Translations under genes and position numbers: made by a program | Source: Bacillota bacterium | Lineage (GTDB): Bacteria > Bacillota > Clostridia > Acetivibrionales > DSM-2933 | Assembly: GCA_023430975.1 (NCBI GenBank) | Contig: JAEYYB010000024.1 | Location: 1-64,000 of the forward strand | Length of the DNA: 64,000 bases | Direction of reading: 5' to 3' | Notes under the pieces: generated by a model | Seen by the model: only the letters and a program-made list of their open reading frames with translations | The model's database searches: none | Told to the model about the DNA's origin: nothing | In this document: positions 1 through 8,322 of the stretch, in pieces | How positions within the stretch are numbered: the stretch's first letter is position 1 | Layout of the letters: the number at the start of each line of letters is the position of its first letter

Positions 1-243
1 CCTTTCGATATGGTTTTTTTCGCAGATTTATTATATCAAAAAAGGCACGGTTCTTTATATTTTTTTGTGCTTTCTGTGTTAATTTTTCAAGGTTCAGTTC
101 ACTTTTTCAAGTGGGAAAGTTGAGTTATTCATTTTTAAAATAGCCTCACTGCCTTTGTCGACCGTAGCCTCGATCTGCCCCTGAAAAACTTCCTTTTCTT
201 TCATTGTTTTAACAATGTCATACAATAATTTTACTTTATTCAT
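1..243 (-). pseudogene. Small unknown protein, probably frameshifted, runs off window edge
   Basis: On the minus strand an ATG at 243, preceded by a GGAGG site 8 bases upstream, opens a 49-codon frame that begins MNKVKLLYDIVKTMKEKEVF and stops at 94-96. A second frame (ELNLEKLTQKAQKN...) stays open from just before that stop to the window edge, for 33 codons. One extra A in the A5 run at about 103-107 would join the two frames, so this is either a real frameshift, an assembly error, or a short gene followed by chance open sequence. The charged, lysine-rich product matches no family I recognise. The C-terminus lies outside the window. Confidence 0.4.
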
Positions 244-320
244 TGCTTTATGCCTCCTTTTGATTTTATGTTTACATTATGAAGGGAGTTTTTAAAACCC
301 ACATAAAGGAAATTTATAAG

Positions 321-351
321 GTTTATAAATAGTTTTAAAAAATTTATAAAC
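321..351. promoter_or_regulatory. Inverted repeat, candidate response-regulator box for the ABC/TCS operon
   Basis: Arms GTTTATAAAT (321-330) and ATTTATAAAC (342-351) are exact reverse complements with an 11-bp spacer, so half-site centres are 21 bp apart, two helical turns. It lies 110 bp upstream of the ABC ATPase. In families where a two-component system sits beside its ABC exporter the regulator commonly binds such a box; this assignment is inference. Confidence 0.4.
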
Positions 352-361
352 TTGATGTTTT

Positions 362-385
362 CAAAATTACAAAATTGTAATTTTG
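362..385. promoter_or_regulatory. Perfect 11-bp inverted repeat (operator candidate)
   Basis: CAAAATTACAA and TTGTAATTTTG flank a 2-bp AA centre, a perfect dyad 76 bp upstream of the ABC ATPase start. No T-run typical of a terminator follows a GC stem, so I read it as an operator for a dimeric regulator. It is distinct from the 321-351 box. Confidence 0.4.
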
Positions 386-461
386 TTTTTAATTGCTATG
401 TAATATTGCTTATTTAAAATAAAACTATAAAATCAATTTCAATTAAAAGGAGTAGCTGAAG

Positions 462-1145
462 ATGGAAATACTAAAAGTTGAAAATCTGACTAAGACATAT
501 GGAAAAGGTGATAATGAGGTTGTTGCCATAGAAAATCTTAACTTTACGGTAGAGAAAGGCGAATTTGTAGCCATAGTTGGTCCAAGCGGTTCGGGAAAGA
601 GCACACTGCTGCACCTTATTGGCGGAGTGGATAAACCTACTTCCGGAAAGGTGTTCATTGAGGGAGTTGATATATACGGCCTTAAGGAAAAGCAGCTTTC
701 AATATTGAGAAGAAGAAATGTTGGCTTTGTTTTCCAGTCATACAACCTTATACCTGTGCTTACAGCTGAAGAAAATATACTAATGCCTCTGCTTCTGGAC
801 AACAGGAAGCAGGACAAGAATTATATTGATGAGCTCTTGGAAATTCTAAGCTTAAAGGATAGAAGAAACCACTTGCCTTCCCAGCTTTCGGGAGGACAGC
901 AGCAAAGGGTATCCATAGGAAGAGCACTATCCAATAAGCCGGCAGTTATTTTAGCAGATGAGCCAACCGGGAACCTTGACTCCAAAAACTCAAAGGAGGT
1001 TTTGGAACTCATGAGGTACTCGGCACAAAAGTACAACCAGACACTTATATTAATAACCCACGATATGAATATTGCCTCTCAGGCAAACAGGGTAATAAGC
1101 ATAATAGATGGAAAGATATTTGCAGATGAGGTGTTGAGAAAATGA
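462..1145 (+). CDS. ABC transporter ATP-binding protein (MacB/LolD/BceA-like)
   Basis: A 227-residue ATPase that would energise the FtsX-type permease encoded next. The Walker A motif GPSGSGKST is at residues 40-48, the Q-loop is in FVFQSYNLIP, the signature is LSGGQQQR, and Walker B with the D-loop is ILADEPTGNLDS. The length is normal for the MacB/LolD/BceA subfamily. An AGGAG site precedes the ATG, and the stop overlaps the permease start by 4 bp (ATGA), which implies translational coupling. The response regulator and sensor kinase just downstream suggest an export or detoxification system that responds to cell-envelope stress or a peptide antibiotic. The substrate cannot be read from the sequence. 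Confidence 0.93.
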   Translation: MEILKVENLTKTYGKGDNEVVAIENLNFTVEKGEFVAIVGPSGSGKSTLLHLIGGVDKPTSGKVFIEGVDIYGLKEKQLSILRRRNVGFVFQSYNLIPVLTAEENILMPLLLDNRKQDKNYIDELLEILSLKDRRNHLPSQLSGGQQQRVSIGRALSNKPAVILADEPTGNLDSKNSKEVLELMRYSAQKYNQTLILITHDMNIASQANRVISIIDGKIFADEVLRK

Positions 1146-3637
1146 ATAATTATAACGGTTTGGCACTAAAATATCTGAAAGAACATAAGGCAAGAACTAT
1201 CCTGACTCTTATAGGCATCGTTATAGCCATATCCATGTTTACTGTCATAGGAGGAATTTACTTTAGCGGTAAGGAAAGTGAAATTCAGGATGTAAAAGAT
1301 ACTATTGGCAATTACGAGATAGCTTTCTATGATTTATCAGGGGATAAGATTAAACAAATAAGCAATAATTCAGAAATAATAAATGGTGGAACCGCAAAAG
1401 AAGCAGGAAGTATTAAGCTTGATACCAAACTCCTTACTGAATCATTAAGAACGCTATTTGTGAAGGAATATGATGCTGATGCATATAAGAACATATTTAC
1501 AATTAAAATGGCACAAGGTAGATTGCCACAAAATAGCAGTGAAATTATTGTTGATATAAAATATTATAATGTTTTAAAAGAAAAGGGAATTGCTGATACC
1601 TTAGAAGGCACAATCAGCATGGATAACAGCAAAAAACATGTGGTTTATAAAATAGTAGGTGCTTATGAAAGCAAGACCATTAACAATATTGCTCTAAGCT
1701 TTATTGATGACAATATAAATGCTTCCGATAAGTACATTTATTATGCAAACTTAAAAGAAAAGAATGACAAAATGAAGGCAGCAGAAAATATTGCTAAAGC
1801 TACCGATACAAAGATTAATCCAAACTCGAGACTATTATATTTTATGGGGCAAGGGCCTGATAAAAAGAAAAATGATGATGTTTCGACGATATTCTTTTTC
1901 ATATTTGCTTTTGTTGTTGTATGTACAGCTGTAGTTATTTATAATGCTTTCAGCATTTCGGTTATGGAGAGGATAAAGCATTTTGGAATTTTAAGAAGCA
2001 TTGGTGCAACCAAGAGCCAGATCAGCACTCTTGTAGTCATTGAAGCATTAATTATGAGCAGCATCGCTGTACCTTTAGGGATAGCTATAGGCTATCTAGG
2101 TTCATCTTTGGTATTTAATGTTATGATGTCGGGTTTTTTAGGGTCATTTAAAATAAATTTCTATCCAAAGGTGATTATAGTTGCTGCAGCTTTAGGTGTA
2201 GCTACAGTTTTTATATCAATACTTCTTCCGGCGTTTTCCGCATCAAGGGTTTCTCCGGTTGATGCAATAAAAGGAACCAATGTTATAAAGGGTGAAAAGA
2301 TAAAACGCAGAAGGGGAATACTGGCAAAGCTGTTCTTTGGTTTTGAGGGCCAGGTAGCCTACAATAATATTAAGAGAAGCAGAAAGAGATTTTATGTTAC
2401 ATGTATATCACTGTCTCTCTCTCTTATTATGTTCATTTTCTTTTCAAATCTTATGGATATTGTTATAGAGTCATATAAAATAGCAAACGTCAATGTAAAG
2501 GTTCAGGGAATTTATACTTCAGAAAATTACAGCATGGGTAATGAGTTTACTGATAAGCTTGCAGAAGTTAGGGGAGTCAGGGATATATACAAACTAAACT
2601 ATGTAACAGTACCTATGGTTGTGGAAAAAAAGGCTGTCAATAAAAAATTTATAGATCCACTTGTTAAAGAAGGGAAAATTCAGGAATACAAGGATTATTA
2701 TTTTGTAAATACCCAAATAATCAGCTATGATAAGAATGCCCTGGAGTTTTTCAATAAGGATAGTAAAAAGAATATTGATTATGACAAATTTAAAAGCGGT
2801 GAAGAGGTAATAATAGTCAATAAGGCTATGGGAAATCAAGGAGGAAGCATATTCTATGATGCGTTTACCGAGTTTAAAAAGGGCCAAACATTGAAGCTTC
2901 CCAAATTTAGCAGCGATTATATAAGTAAAAAGGATAAGGAGCTAATTAAAAAGTCAGTAGATAAAAATGATATGATAGACTTTAAGGTTTCAGAAATTGT
3001 TGATTATGAGACGCTGAACGGCTCGCCAATTTCTAACGGATTTGGTATAATAATGTCTGATGAAAGCTTTAAAAGGCTGACTGGAATAATGAAATACAAT
3101 ACGATAGGTATTATGTTTGATTCAAAGGAAAGCAGAGATGGCATTTTTGAAAAGCTTAGCATAATAGCTGATGAATATGCCGTGAAATACTATGATATCT
3201 ATGAAGAGGAAAAGAAGATGAATGATCTGATAATTCAGCTGCTGGTACTGGTATATGGCTTTATTTCTCTTATAGTACTCATAGCGTGCGTCAACATAAT
3301 AAATACAATAACAATAAATCTCTTGATAAAGAAAAGGGAGTATGCTGTTTTTAAGGCTATAGGTATGACAAGGTGGCAGTTTATAAAGCTAGTTTTGCTG
3401 GAAGGAACGCTATTTGGAGTGTTTGCATGCATAATTGGTGTTCCGGTAGCTTTTCTCCTGACCAAATATGGAGTGATAGTACGAAATCCATTGGGGTATA
3501 TTGGATATACAATGCCGATTTGGCCCTATATAACAGGTATTGTCGGTATTATTGCAATTACTTTTTTTGCTACTCTTATTCCGCTTAGGAAGCTAAATGA
3601 TATGAATATTGTTGAAGCATTAAGGGTAGAGGATTAA
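1142..3637 (+). CDS. FtsX-family ABC transporter permease, two FtsX domains
   Basis: An 831-residue membrane protein and partner of the preceding ATPase. An N-terminal TM anchor (about 17-38) is followed by an extracytoplasmic region of about 200 residues. A first FtsX core with three TM segments (about 245-375) carries the motif FGILRSIGATKSQIS. A second anchor near residue 420, another extracytoplasmic domain of about 230 residues, and a second FtsX core (about 690-825) with YAVFKAIGMTRWQFI and ALRVE at the end complete it. This duplicated layout fits large MacB/BceB-like exporters of peptides or lipids acting at the outer membrane face. It starts inside the ATPase stop codon and ends 34 bp before the response regulator, so the four genes form one likely operon. 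Confidence 0.9.
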   Translation: MNNYNGLALKYLKEHKARTILTLIGIVIAISMFTVIGGIYFSGKESEIQDVKDTIGNYEIAFYDLSGDKIKQISNNSEIINGGTAKEAGSIKLDTKLLTESLRTLFVKEYDADAYKNIFTIKMAQGRLPQNSSEIIVDIKYYNVLKEKGIADTLEGTISMDNSKKHVVYKIVGAYESKTINNIALSFIDDNINASDKYIYYANLKEKNDKMKAAENIAKATDTKINPNSRLLYFMGQGPDKKKNDDVSTIFFFIFAFVVVCTAVVIYNAFSISVMERIKHFGILRSIGATKSQISTLVVIEALIMSSIAVPLGIAIGYLGSSLVFNVMMSGFLGSFKINFYPKVIIVAAALGVATVFISILLPAFSASRVSPVDAIKGTNVIKGEKIKRRRGILAKLFFGFEGQVAYNNIKRSRKRFYVTCISLSLSLIMFIFFSNLMDIVIESYKIANVNVKVQGIYTSENYSMGNEFTDKLAEVRGVRDIYKLNYVTVPMVVEKKAVNKKFIDPLVKEGKIQEYKDYYFVNTQIISYDKNALEFFNKDSKKNIDYDKFKSGEEVIIVNKAMGNQGGSIFYDAFTEFKKGQTLKLPKFSSDYISKKDKELIKKSVDKNDMIDFKVSEIVDYETLNGSPISNGFGIIMSDESFKRLTGIMKYNTIGIMFDSKESRDGIFEKLSIIADEYAVKYYDIYEEEKKMNDLIIQLLVLVYGFISLIVLIACVNIINTITINLLIKKREYAVFKAIGMTRWQFIKLVLLEGTLFGVFACIIGVPVAFLLTKYGVIVRNPLGYIGYTMPIWPYITGIVGIIAITFFATLIPLRKLNDMNIVEALRVED

Positions 3638-3671
3638 CAGGCTTATGCTCAAAACAGAAAGGTGAAAATCT

Positions 3672-4352
3672 ATGAACATCATGCTGGTTGAAGATGATAA
3701 GGCTTTGGTTTTAGGAATGGAGTATGCTCTGAAAAAGGAAGGTTACAATGTTATAGTTGCAGGAACAATAAATGACGCACAAAAGCTTTTGGACAATACT
3801 ATAGAATTGGTGCTTTTGGATGTTTCATTGCCTGATGGAAGCGGGTATGACTTTTGTATGGAACTTAGGACAAAGAGCAGTGTTCCGGTCATTTTTATAA
3901 CAGCTTTAGATGGCGAGGCAAATGTTGTATTCGGGCTTGATATAGGAGCTGATGATTTCATTACAAAGCCTGTAAGGATTAGTGAAATGATTTCCAGAAT
4001 AAAAGCTGTCATGAGGAGACGGTCCAACCAAACCAGCATGGAGCTCACAAACATCGTAGTTACCGGGAATGTAACAATTGAACCATTAAAGTGCAGGGTC
4101 TTAGTGAATGGAAATGAAGTAAACCTAACAGCAGCAGAATACAAGCTTTTGCTGCTGTTGGTTGAAAATAAGGGCAGAGTGCTTGAAAGGAATCAGATTA
4201 TTGAAAAGCTTTGGGATATTGACGGAAACTTTATTGATCATAATACGTTAAACGTATATGTTAAAAGGCTTAGAGAAAAGATTGAGACAGAGAATAAAAA
4301 GCACATAGAGACATTAAGGGGTCTTGGATACATGTGGAAGGATGAGGTGTAA
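3672..4352 (+). CDS. OmpR-family two-component response regulator
   Basis: 226 residues. The receiver domain has acidic residues in LVEDDK near the N-terminus, the phosphoacceptor Asp50 in VLLDVSLPDG, and the conserved Lys in FITKPVRI. The C-terminal winged helix (about 128-224) has the OmpR/PhoB pattern LTAAEYKLL...NTLNVYVKRLREKI...LRGLGYMW. An AGAAAGGTG site precedes the ATG. It lies between the exporter genes and the histidine kinase (6-bp gap), so it probably takes phosphate from that kinase and controls the exporter. The inverted repeat at 321-351 is a candidate target. Confidence 0.94.
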   Translation: MNIMLVEDDKALVLGMEYALKKEGYNVIVAGTINDAQKLLDNTIELVLLDVSLPDGSGYDFCMELRTKSSVPVIFITALDGEANVVFGLDIGADDFITKPVRISEMISRIKAVMRRRSNQTSMELTNIVVTGNVTIEPLKCRVLVNGNEVNLTAAEYKLLLLLVENKGRVLERNQIIEKLWDIDGNFIDHNTLNVYVKRLREKIETENKKHIETLRGLGYMWKDEV

Positions 4353-4358
4353 CGGGTA

Positions 4359-5606
4359 TTGAGACTTTTAAAGAATTATGAGGTCCGTAAATCTCTAATA
4401 TTGCTGATGTTTATTCTTTTGGCTTTTGCAGGAGCAATCATGGGCTTTCTAAACCACTTTATCAACAACATGAATAATGCTCAGATACGACAAAATACAG
4501 CACTTGTTGGAAGCATTGCGAAAAAATATCCTGGAAGTGAGGGAGATATAGTAAGAATAATAATTTCAGGTGATAATAAAGATTATGGTTACGGGAAGGA
4601 AATATTAAATAAGTACTCATACAATGAATCACAGGCGGCGTACAAAAATACGTTGATGAATGAAAGCTACAATAAACTTTTATACAGTGCAATTGTTATC
4701 ATAATTTTTTTATTGGCTGCTGTCATAGTTATTATGATATACAGTTATAACAAAATATTTAAAAGAATCAGAAGGGTTGCATCCGAAGCAGAAGGACTTG
4801 TAGAGGGCAGATTTGGAGAAATGGAAGGAGAAAATGAGGATGGAGATTTCGGGGTTTTGGTTTACCAGTTCAATACAATGGCTAAAAGGATGACTGAGAC
4901 ATTTGAAGCATTGCAGAAAGAGAAGCTTTTTTTAAAAAGGATAATAACCGATATATCCCATCAGTTAAAAACTCCCTTAGCATCACTTATTATGTTTAAT
5001 GAAATACTTTCGGATCATGACAAGCTTCCAAAGGAAGATATGGTAAGGTTCGTGAAAGAAAGCAAAAACCAGCTTGAAAGGATGGAATGGCTTGTAAAGA
5101 ACCTTCTTAAGATGGCTAAGCTTGAAGGAAGAATGGTGACTTTTGAAAAACAGGAGTCTTTCATAGAGAAAACAATTTTACAAAGCATTGAAGGACTCAA
5201 AACAATGGCTGAAGCCAAAGGCATAAATGTTGTGTTGGAAGGACCTTCCGATATCGTTGTAAGCCATGATATAAACTGGACAGCAGAAGCTATTTCAAAT
5301 ATTTTTAAAAATTCCATAGAACATGTAAACTCCGGTGGCAATATAAAAATAAACTGGGAGGAAAACAATGTTTTTGTTGAATTAAGAATTGAGGATGATG
5401 GAGAAGGAATAAGTAAAAGCGAGCTTCCTCTTATATTTGATCGGTTTCATAAAGGACCCAACAGCAGCAGTCCCACAAATATCGGCATTGGCCTTTTTAT
5501 AGCAAAAAATGCAATTGAAGGCCAGGGCGGCAATGTATATGCATATAGCGAGGAGAAAAAAGGCAGCAAATTTGTTATAAGAATTATGAAAAAGGTTTGG
5601 GGATGA
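4359..5606 (+). CDS. Sensor histidine kinase (HisKA/HATPase), cognate to the upstream regulator
   Basis: 415 residues, probably starting with TTG at 4359 behind GATGAGGTG, which overlaps the regulator's end. TM segments at about 12-32 and 108-129 enclose a short extracytoplasmic loop of about 75 residues, followed by a HAMP-like linker, the dimerisation box with His201 in DISHQLKTPLASL, and an ATPase domain with N-box SNIFKNSIEHV and G-boxes DDGEGIS and GIGLFIAKNAIE. The loop is larger than in classical BceS sensors but small enough that sensing through the transporter is possible. The last gene of the operon; no convincing terminator follows. Confidence 0.93.
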   Translation: MRLLKNYEVRKSLILLMFILLAFAGAIMGFLNHFINNMNNAQIRQNTALVGSIAKKYPGSEGDIVRIIISGDNKDYGYGKEILNKYSYNESQAAYKNTLMNESYNKLLYSAIVIIIFLLAAVIVIMIYSYNKIFKRIRRVASEAEGLVEGRFGEMEGENEDGDFGVLVYQFNTMAKRMTETFEALQKEKLFLKRIITDISHQLKTPLASLIMFNEILSDHDKLPKEDMVRFVKESKNQLERMEWLVKNLLKMAKLEGRMVTFEKQESFIEKTILQSIEGLKTMAEAKGINVVLEGPSDIVVSHDINWTAEAISNIFKNSIEHVNSGGNIKINWEENNVFVELRIEDDGEGISKSELPLIFDRFHKGPNSSSPTNIGIGLFIAKNAIEGQGGNVYAYSEEKKGSKFVIRIMKKVWG

Positions 5607-5768
5607 ATGGGAAATATTTGATAAATTAATAACTTTCGTAAGTATTATTTGATATGGGTTGCAAGCCATAAAACAAAATAATGGTTGTATTGCAATATCA
5701 ATAGTGGTTAAATTAAATTCGTGAGAATCATAACTATATGTAATAAAAGATTAGGAAAGGATGATATT

Positions 5769-8120
5769 ATGATTGGAAAAAGTAAATTAGTAAAGATTGC
5801 AGCAGCAGTATCACTATCTATTACTATATTAGGCAGTTCGATGTCCATGAATTCATATGCATTGGAAAAGCCTTGGTATGAAGACAGCGTAAATCAGTTG
5901 GTAAAGTCAGGTGTAATAAATACTAACAGAACACCGCCCCTTGCCAAAGTAAAAACAGAAGATTTTCTCAAAGCAGCTGTTTTATGGTTTACATACAACC
6001 ATGGGGAAGATTTCAAGAAAGTTATAAATGACCTTCAGTGGGTAAAAGATGGCGAAATAAAACCTAATGGTGAGCAAATTAAAAGAGCTGAGGTAATAAG
6101 AATTGTTATTAGGGCAATGGGGCTGGATAACAAGGAAAATAAAAGCCTTAAAGACTATATGTCACAGGCTGTGAAACTTGGTCTTATTAAGGGGTATGGA
6201 AGAGGACAACTGGGTGAGAATGATAAAGTTGATTATGCACAGCTTGCAACAATCTTTACAAATGCGAGAAATATACAAAATTCAAAGATCGACAATAAAG
6301 GCGTAGAAAAGGTGCCAATGGAGAACTTTTTTAAAAATCCTTCAACATTAGGTTATAGTATGTCACCTGATGGTAAATATCTTGCGTATTTTGCTCCATG
6401 GGAAAATAGAAGGAATGTATATATTGTACCTGCCGGTGGAGGTGAAGCAAAAAGGGTTACAAGCTCGAAGGATAGAGATATAGTCGGCTATGATTGGAAG
6501 GATGACAAAATTATTTACCTTAAAGACAATGGCGGTGATGAAAATTATCACCTTTATTTGGCAGGAATGGATGGCATTACTGAGGACAAGGATCTTACGC
6601 CATATCCTGGAGTTTTAGCCTACTATGTAGATTTGCTCAAGGGCAATGAGAATGAAATTCTTATGACAATGAATAAGAAGGATCCTAAGGTATTCGATAT
6701 ATATAAACTTAATATAATAAGCGGCGTTACAACAATGGTTGCACAGAATCCTGGAAACATAACAGGGTGGCTTACCGATGGCGATGGTAAGCTTAGGCTG
6801 GCCAGCTCTGATGATGGTACTCAGACTAAGTTACTCTATAGGGAAAAGGAAGAGAATGAATTTAAGGTGCTTCTTGAAACCAAGCCAGGAGAATCTTTTG
6901 CCCCAATTATGTTTGCTAATGACAAAAAGAGCATTTATGCAGCAACGAATATGAGTAGGGATACTGCCGCTATCGTAAAGCTTGAGTTGGCTACTGGAAA
7001 ACAAGACGTTGTTTATGAGAGAAAAGATGTTGATGTATCAAACTTAATTATTAATCCTGTTACAAGGGAAGTATTGGGTGTTACCTATAATTTGGACAAG
7101 GTAAAACATGAGTACTTCAGTAAGGATCTGAAAAATATAATGGATAAGGTTTCTGCTAAATTTGATAAGGATAAGCAGATAGGCATAAATGATTTGTCCA
7201 AGGATATGACAAAATTTATATTCTCAGTTGGCAATGACAGGGATCCCGGTGCGTATTACTTCTATGACTCGTCAGCAGATAAGATTAAAAAGCTTGGAGA
7301 TATTTTGCCTTCAATCAATTCTGAAAAGATGGCAAAAATGCTGCCAATTTCATATAAGAGCCGTGATGGCCTTACAATTTATGGCTATCTTACATTGCCG
7401 GAGAATAAAATTCCCAAAAATCTACCTGTAATAGTAAATCCTCATGGTGGGCCATGGGCTAGAGACAGTTGGGGCTACAATCCAGAAGTGCAATTTTTGG
7501 CAAACAGAGGCTATGCAGTTTTGCAGGTTAATTTTAGAGGTTCCTTAGGCTATGGAAAAAAGTTTGTTGAAGCTGGAAACAAGCAGTGGGGGCTGAAAAT
7601 GCAGGATGACATAACAGATGGCGTTCAATGGCTTATTAAGCAAGGTATTGCCGATTCAAAAAGGATTGGCATATATGGTGCTTCATATGGCGGGTATGCG
7701 ACGTTGGCGGGAATAACCTTTGCACCCGATCTGTATGCCGCAGCGGTTGACTATTGCGGGGTTTCCAATATATTTACCCTTCTAAAAACCATCCCTCCAT
7801 ATTGGGAAAGCCAAGTCAAGATGTTTTATGAAAGGGTAGGGGATCCTGAAAAGGATAAGGAGCTTCTCACAAAGGTTTCGCCTGTGTTCCATGCAGACAA
7901 AATAAAGACTCCTTTATTTGTTGCACAGGGTGCTAATGACCCAAGGGTAAATAAGGCAGAATCTGATCAGATTGTAGAAGCTTTGAAGAAAAGAAACATC
8001 AAAGTTGAATATATGGTAAAGGACAACGAAGGGCATGGTTTTTCAAATGAGGAAAACAAATTTGACTTTTATAAAGCCATGGAAAGCTTCTTTGGAAAGT
8101 ATCTGCTAACGGTTGATTGA
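5769..8120 (+). CDS. Exported prolyl-oligopeptidase-type (S9) peptidase with SLH-like N-terminus
   Basis: 783 residues from the ATG at 5769, chosen because AGGAAAGG sits 9 bases upstream and a clean signal peptide follows (about 31 residues: basic start, hydrophobic core, NSYA). The frame is open back to 5721 but without a good ribosome site. Residues 32-170 resemble S-layer homology repeats (WYEDSVNQLVKSGVI; RAEVIRIVIRAMGL), suggesting attachment to the wall. A beta-propeller-like region follows (SPDGKYLAYF, GNDRDPGAYYF). The C-terminal hydrolase carries Ser639 in GASYGGYA, Asp724 in GANDPR and His756 in EGHGF, the S9 triad. It likely trims peptides at the cell surface. Confidence 0.9.
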   Translation: MIGKSKLVKIAAAVSLSITILGSSMSMNSYALEKPWYEDSVNQLVKSGVINTNRTPPLAKVKTEDFLKAAVLWFTYNHGEDFKKVINDLQWVKDGEIKPNGEQIKRAEVIRIVIRAMGLDNKENKSLKDYMSQAVKLGLIKGYGRGQLGENDKVDYAQLATIFTNARNIQNSKIDNKGVEKVPMENFFKNPSTLGYSMSPDGKYLAYFAPWENRRNVYIVPAGGGEAKRVTSSKDRDIVGYDWKDDKIIYLKDNGGDENYHLYLAGMDGITEDKDLTPYPGVLAYYVDLLKGNENEILMTMNKKDPKVFDIYKLNIISGVTTMVAQNPGNITGWLTDGDGKLRLASSDDGTQTKLLYREKEENEFKVLLETKPGESFAPIMFANDKKSIYAATNMSRDTAAIVKLELATGKQDVVYERKDVDVSNLIINPVTREVLGVTYNLDKVKHEYFSKDLKNIMDKVSAKFDKDKQIGINDLSKDMTKFIFSVGNDRDPGAYYFYDSSADKIKKLGDILPSINSEKMAKMLPISYKSRDGLTIYGYLTLPENKIPKNLPVIVNPHGGPWARDSWGYNPEVQFLANRGYAVLQVNFRGSLGYGKKFVEAGNKQWGLKMQDDITDGVQWLIKQGIADSKRIGIYGASYGGYATLAGITFAPDLYAAAVDYCGVSNIFTLLKTIPPYWESQVKMFYERVGDPEKDKELLTKVSPVFHADKIKTPLFVAQGANDPRVNKAESDQIVEALKKRNIKVEYMVKDNEGHGFSNEENKFDFYKAMESFFGKYLLTVD

Positions 8121-8135
8121 TAAATAGATCAAGGA

Positions 8136-8216
8136 TAAAGTGATTTTGCTGAAATAATGAGATTTACGTGGATTTGTATGGTAAATTTCGTTATTACAGT
8201 AGAATCACTTTTTTCA
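8136..8216 (+). terminator. Long-stem terminator after the S9 peptidase gene
   Basis: AAAGTGATTTTGCTG near 8137 pairs with CAGTAGAATCACTTTTTT near 8197-8214 with minor mismatches, and the inner parts also pair (GATTTAC with GTAAATTTC). The stem ends in a T-run. It separates the peptidase from the next operon. Confidence 0.7.
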
Positions 8217-8275
8217 TGCCTAGGCTTCTTAGCACATTCATCAAGGCTATAAAATTACTTTATGATTTTTCAAGC

Positions 8276-8303
8276 TTGATGCATGTCCCCCATATGTTAT
8301 AAT
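8276..8303 (+). promoter_or_regulatory. Sigma-A-type promoter of the helicase operon
   Basis: TTGATG (8276-8281), 16-bp spacer, TATAAT (8298-8303), 19 bp before the helicase start. Confidence 0.6.
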
Positions 8304-8322
8304 ATACAAAGGGTGATCAGGA

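Noticed and set aside
443..817. 124-codon minus-strand frame
   Set aside because: Shadow of the ABC ATPase gene, Ser/Phe-rich, no start signal.
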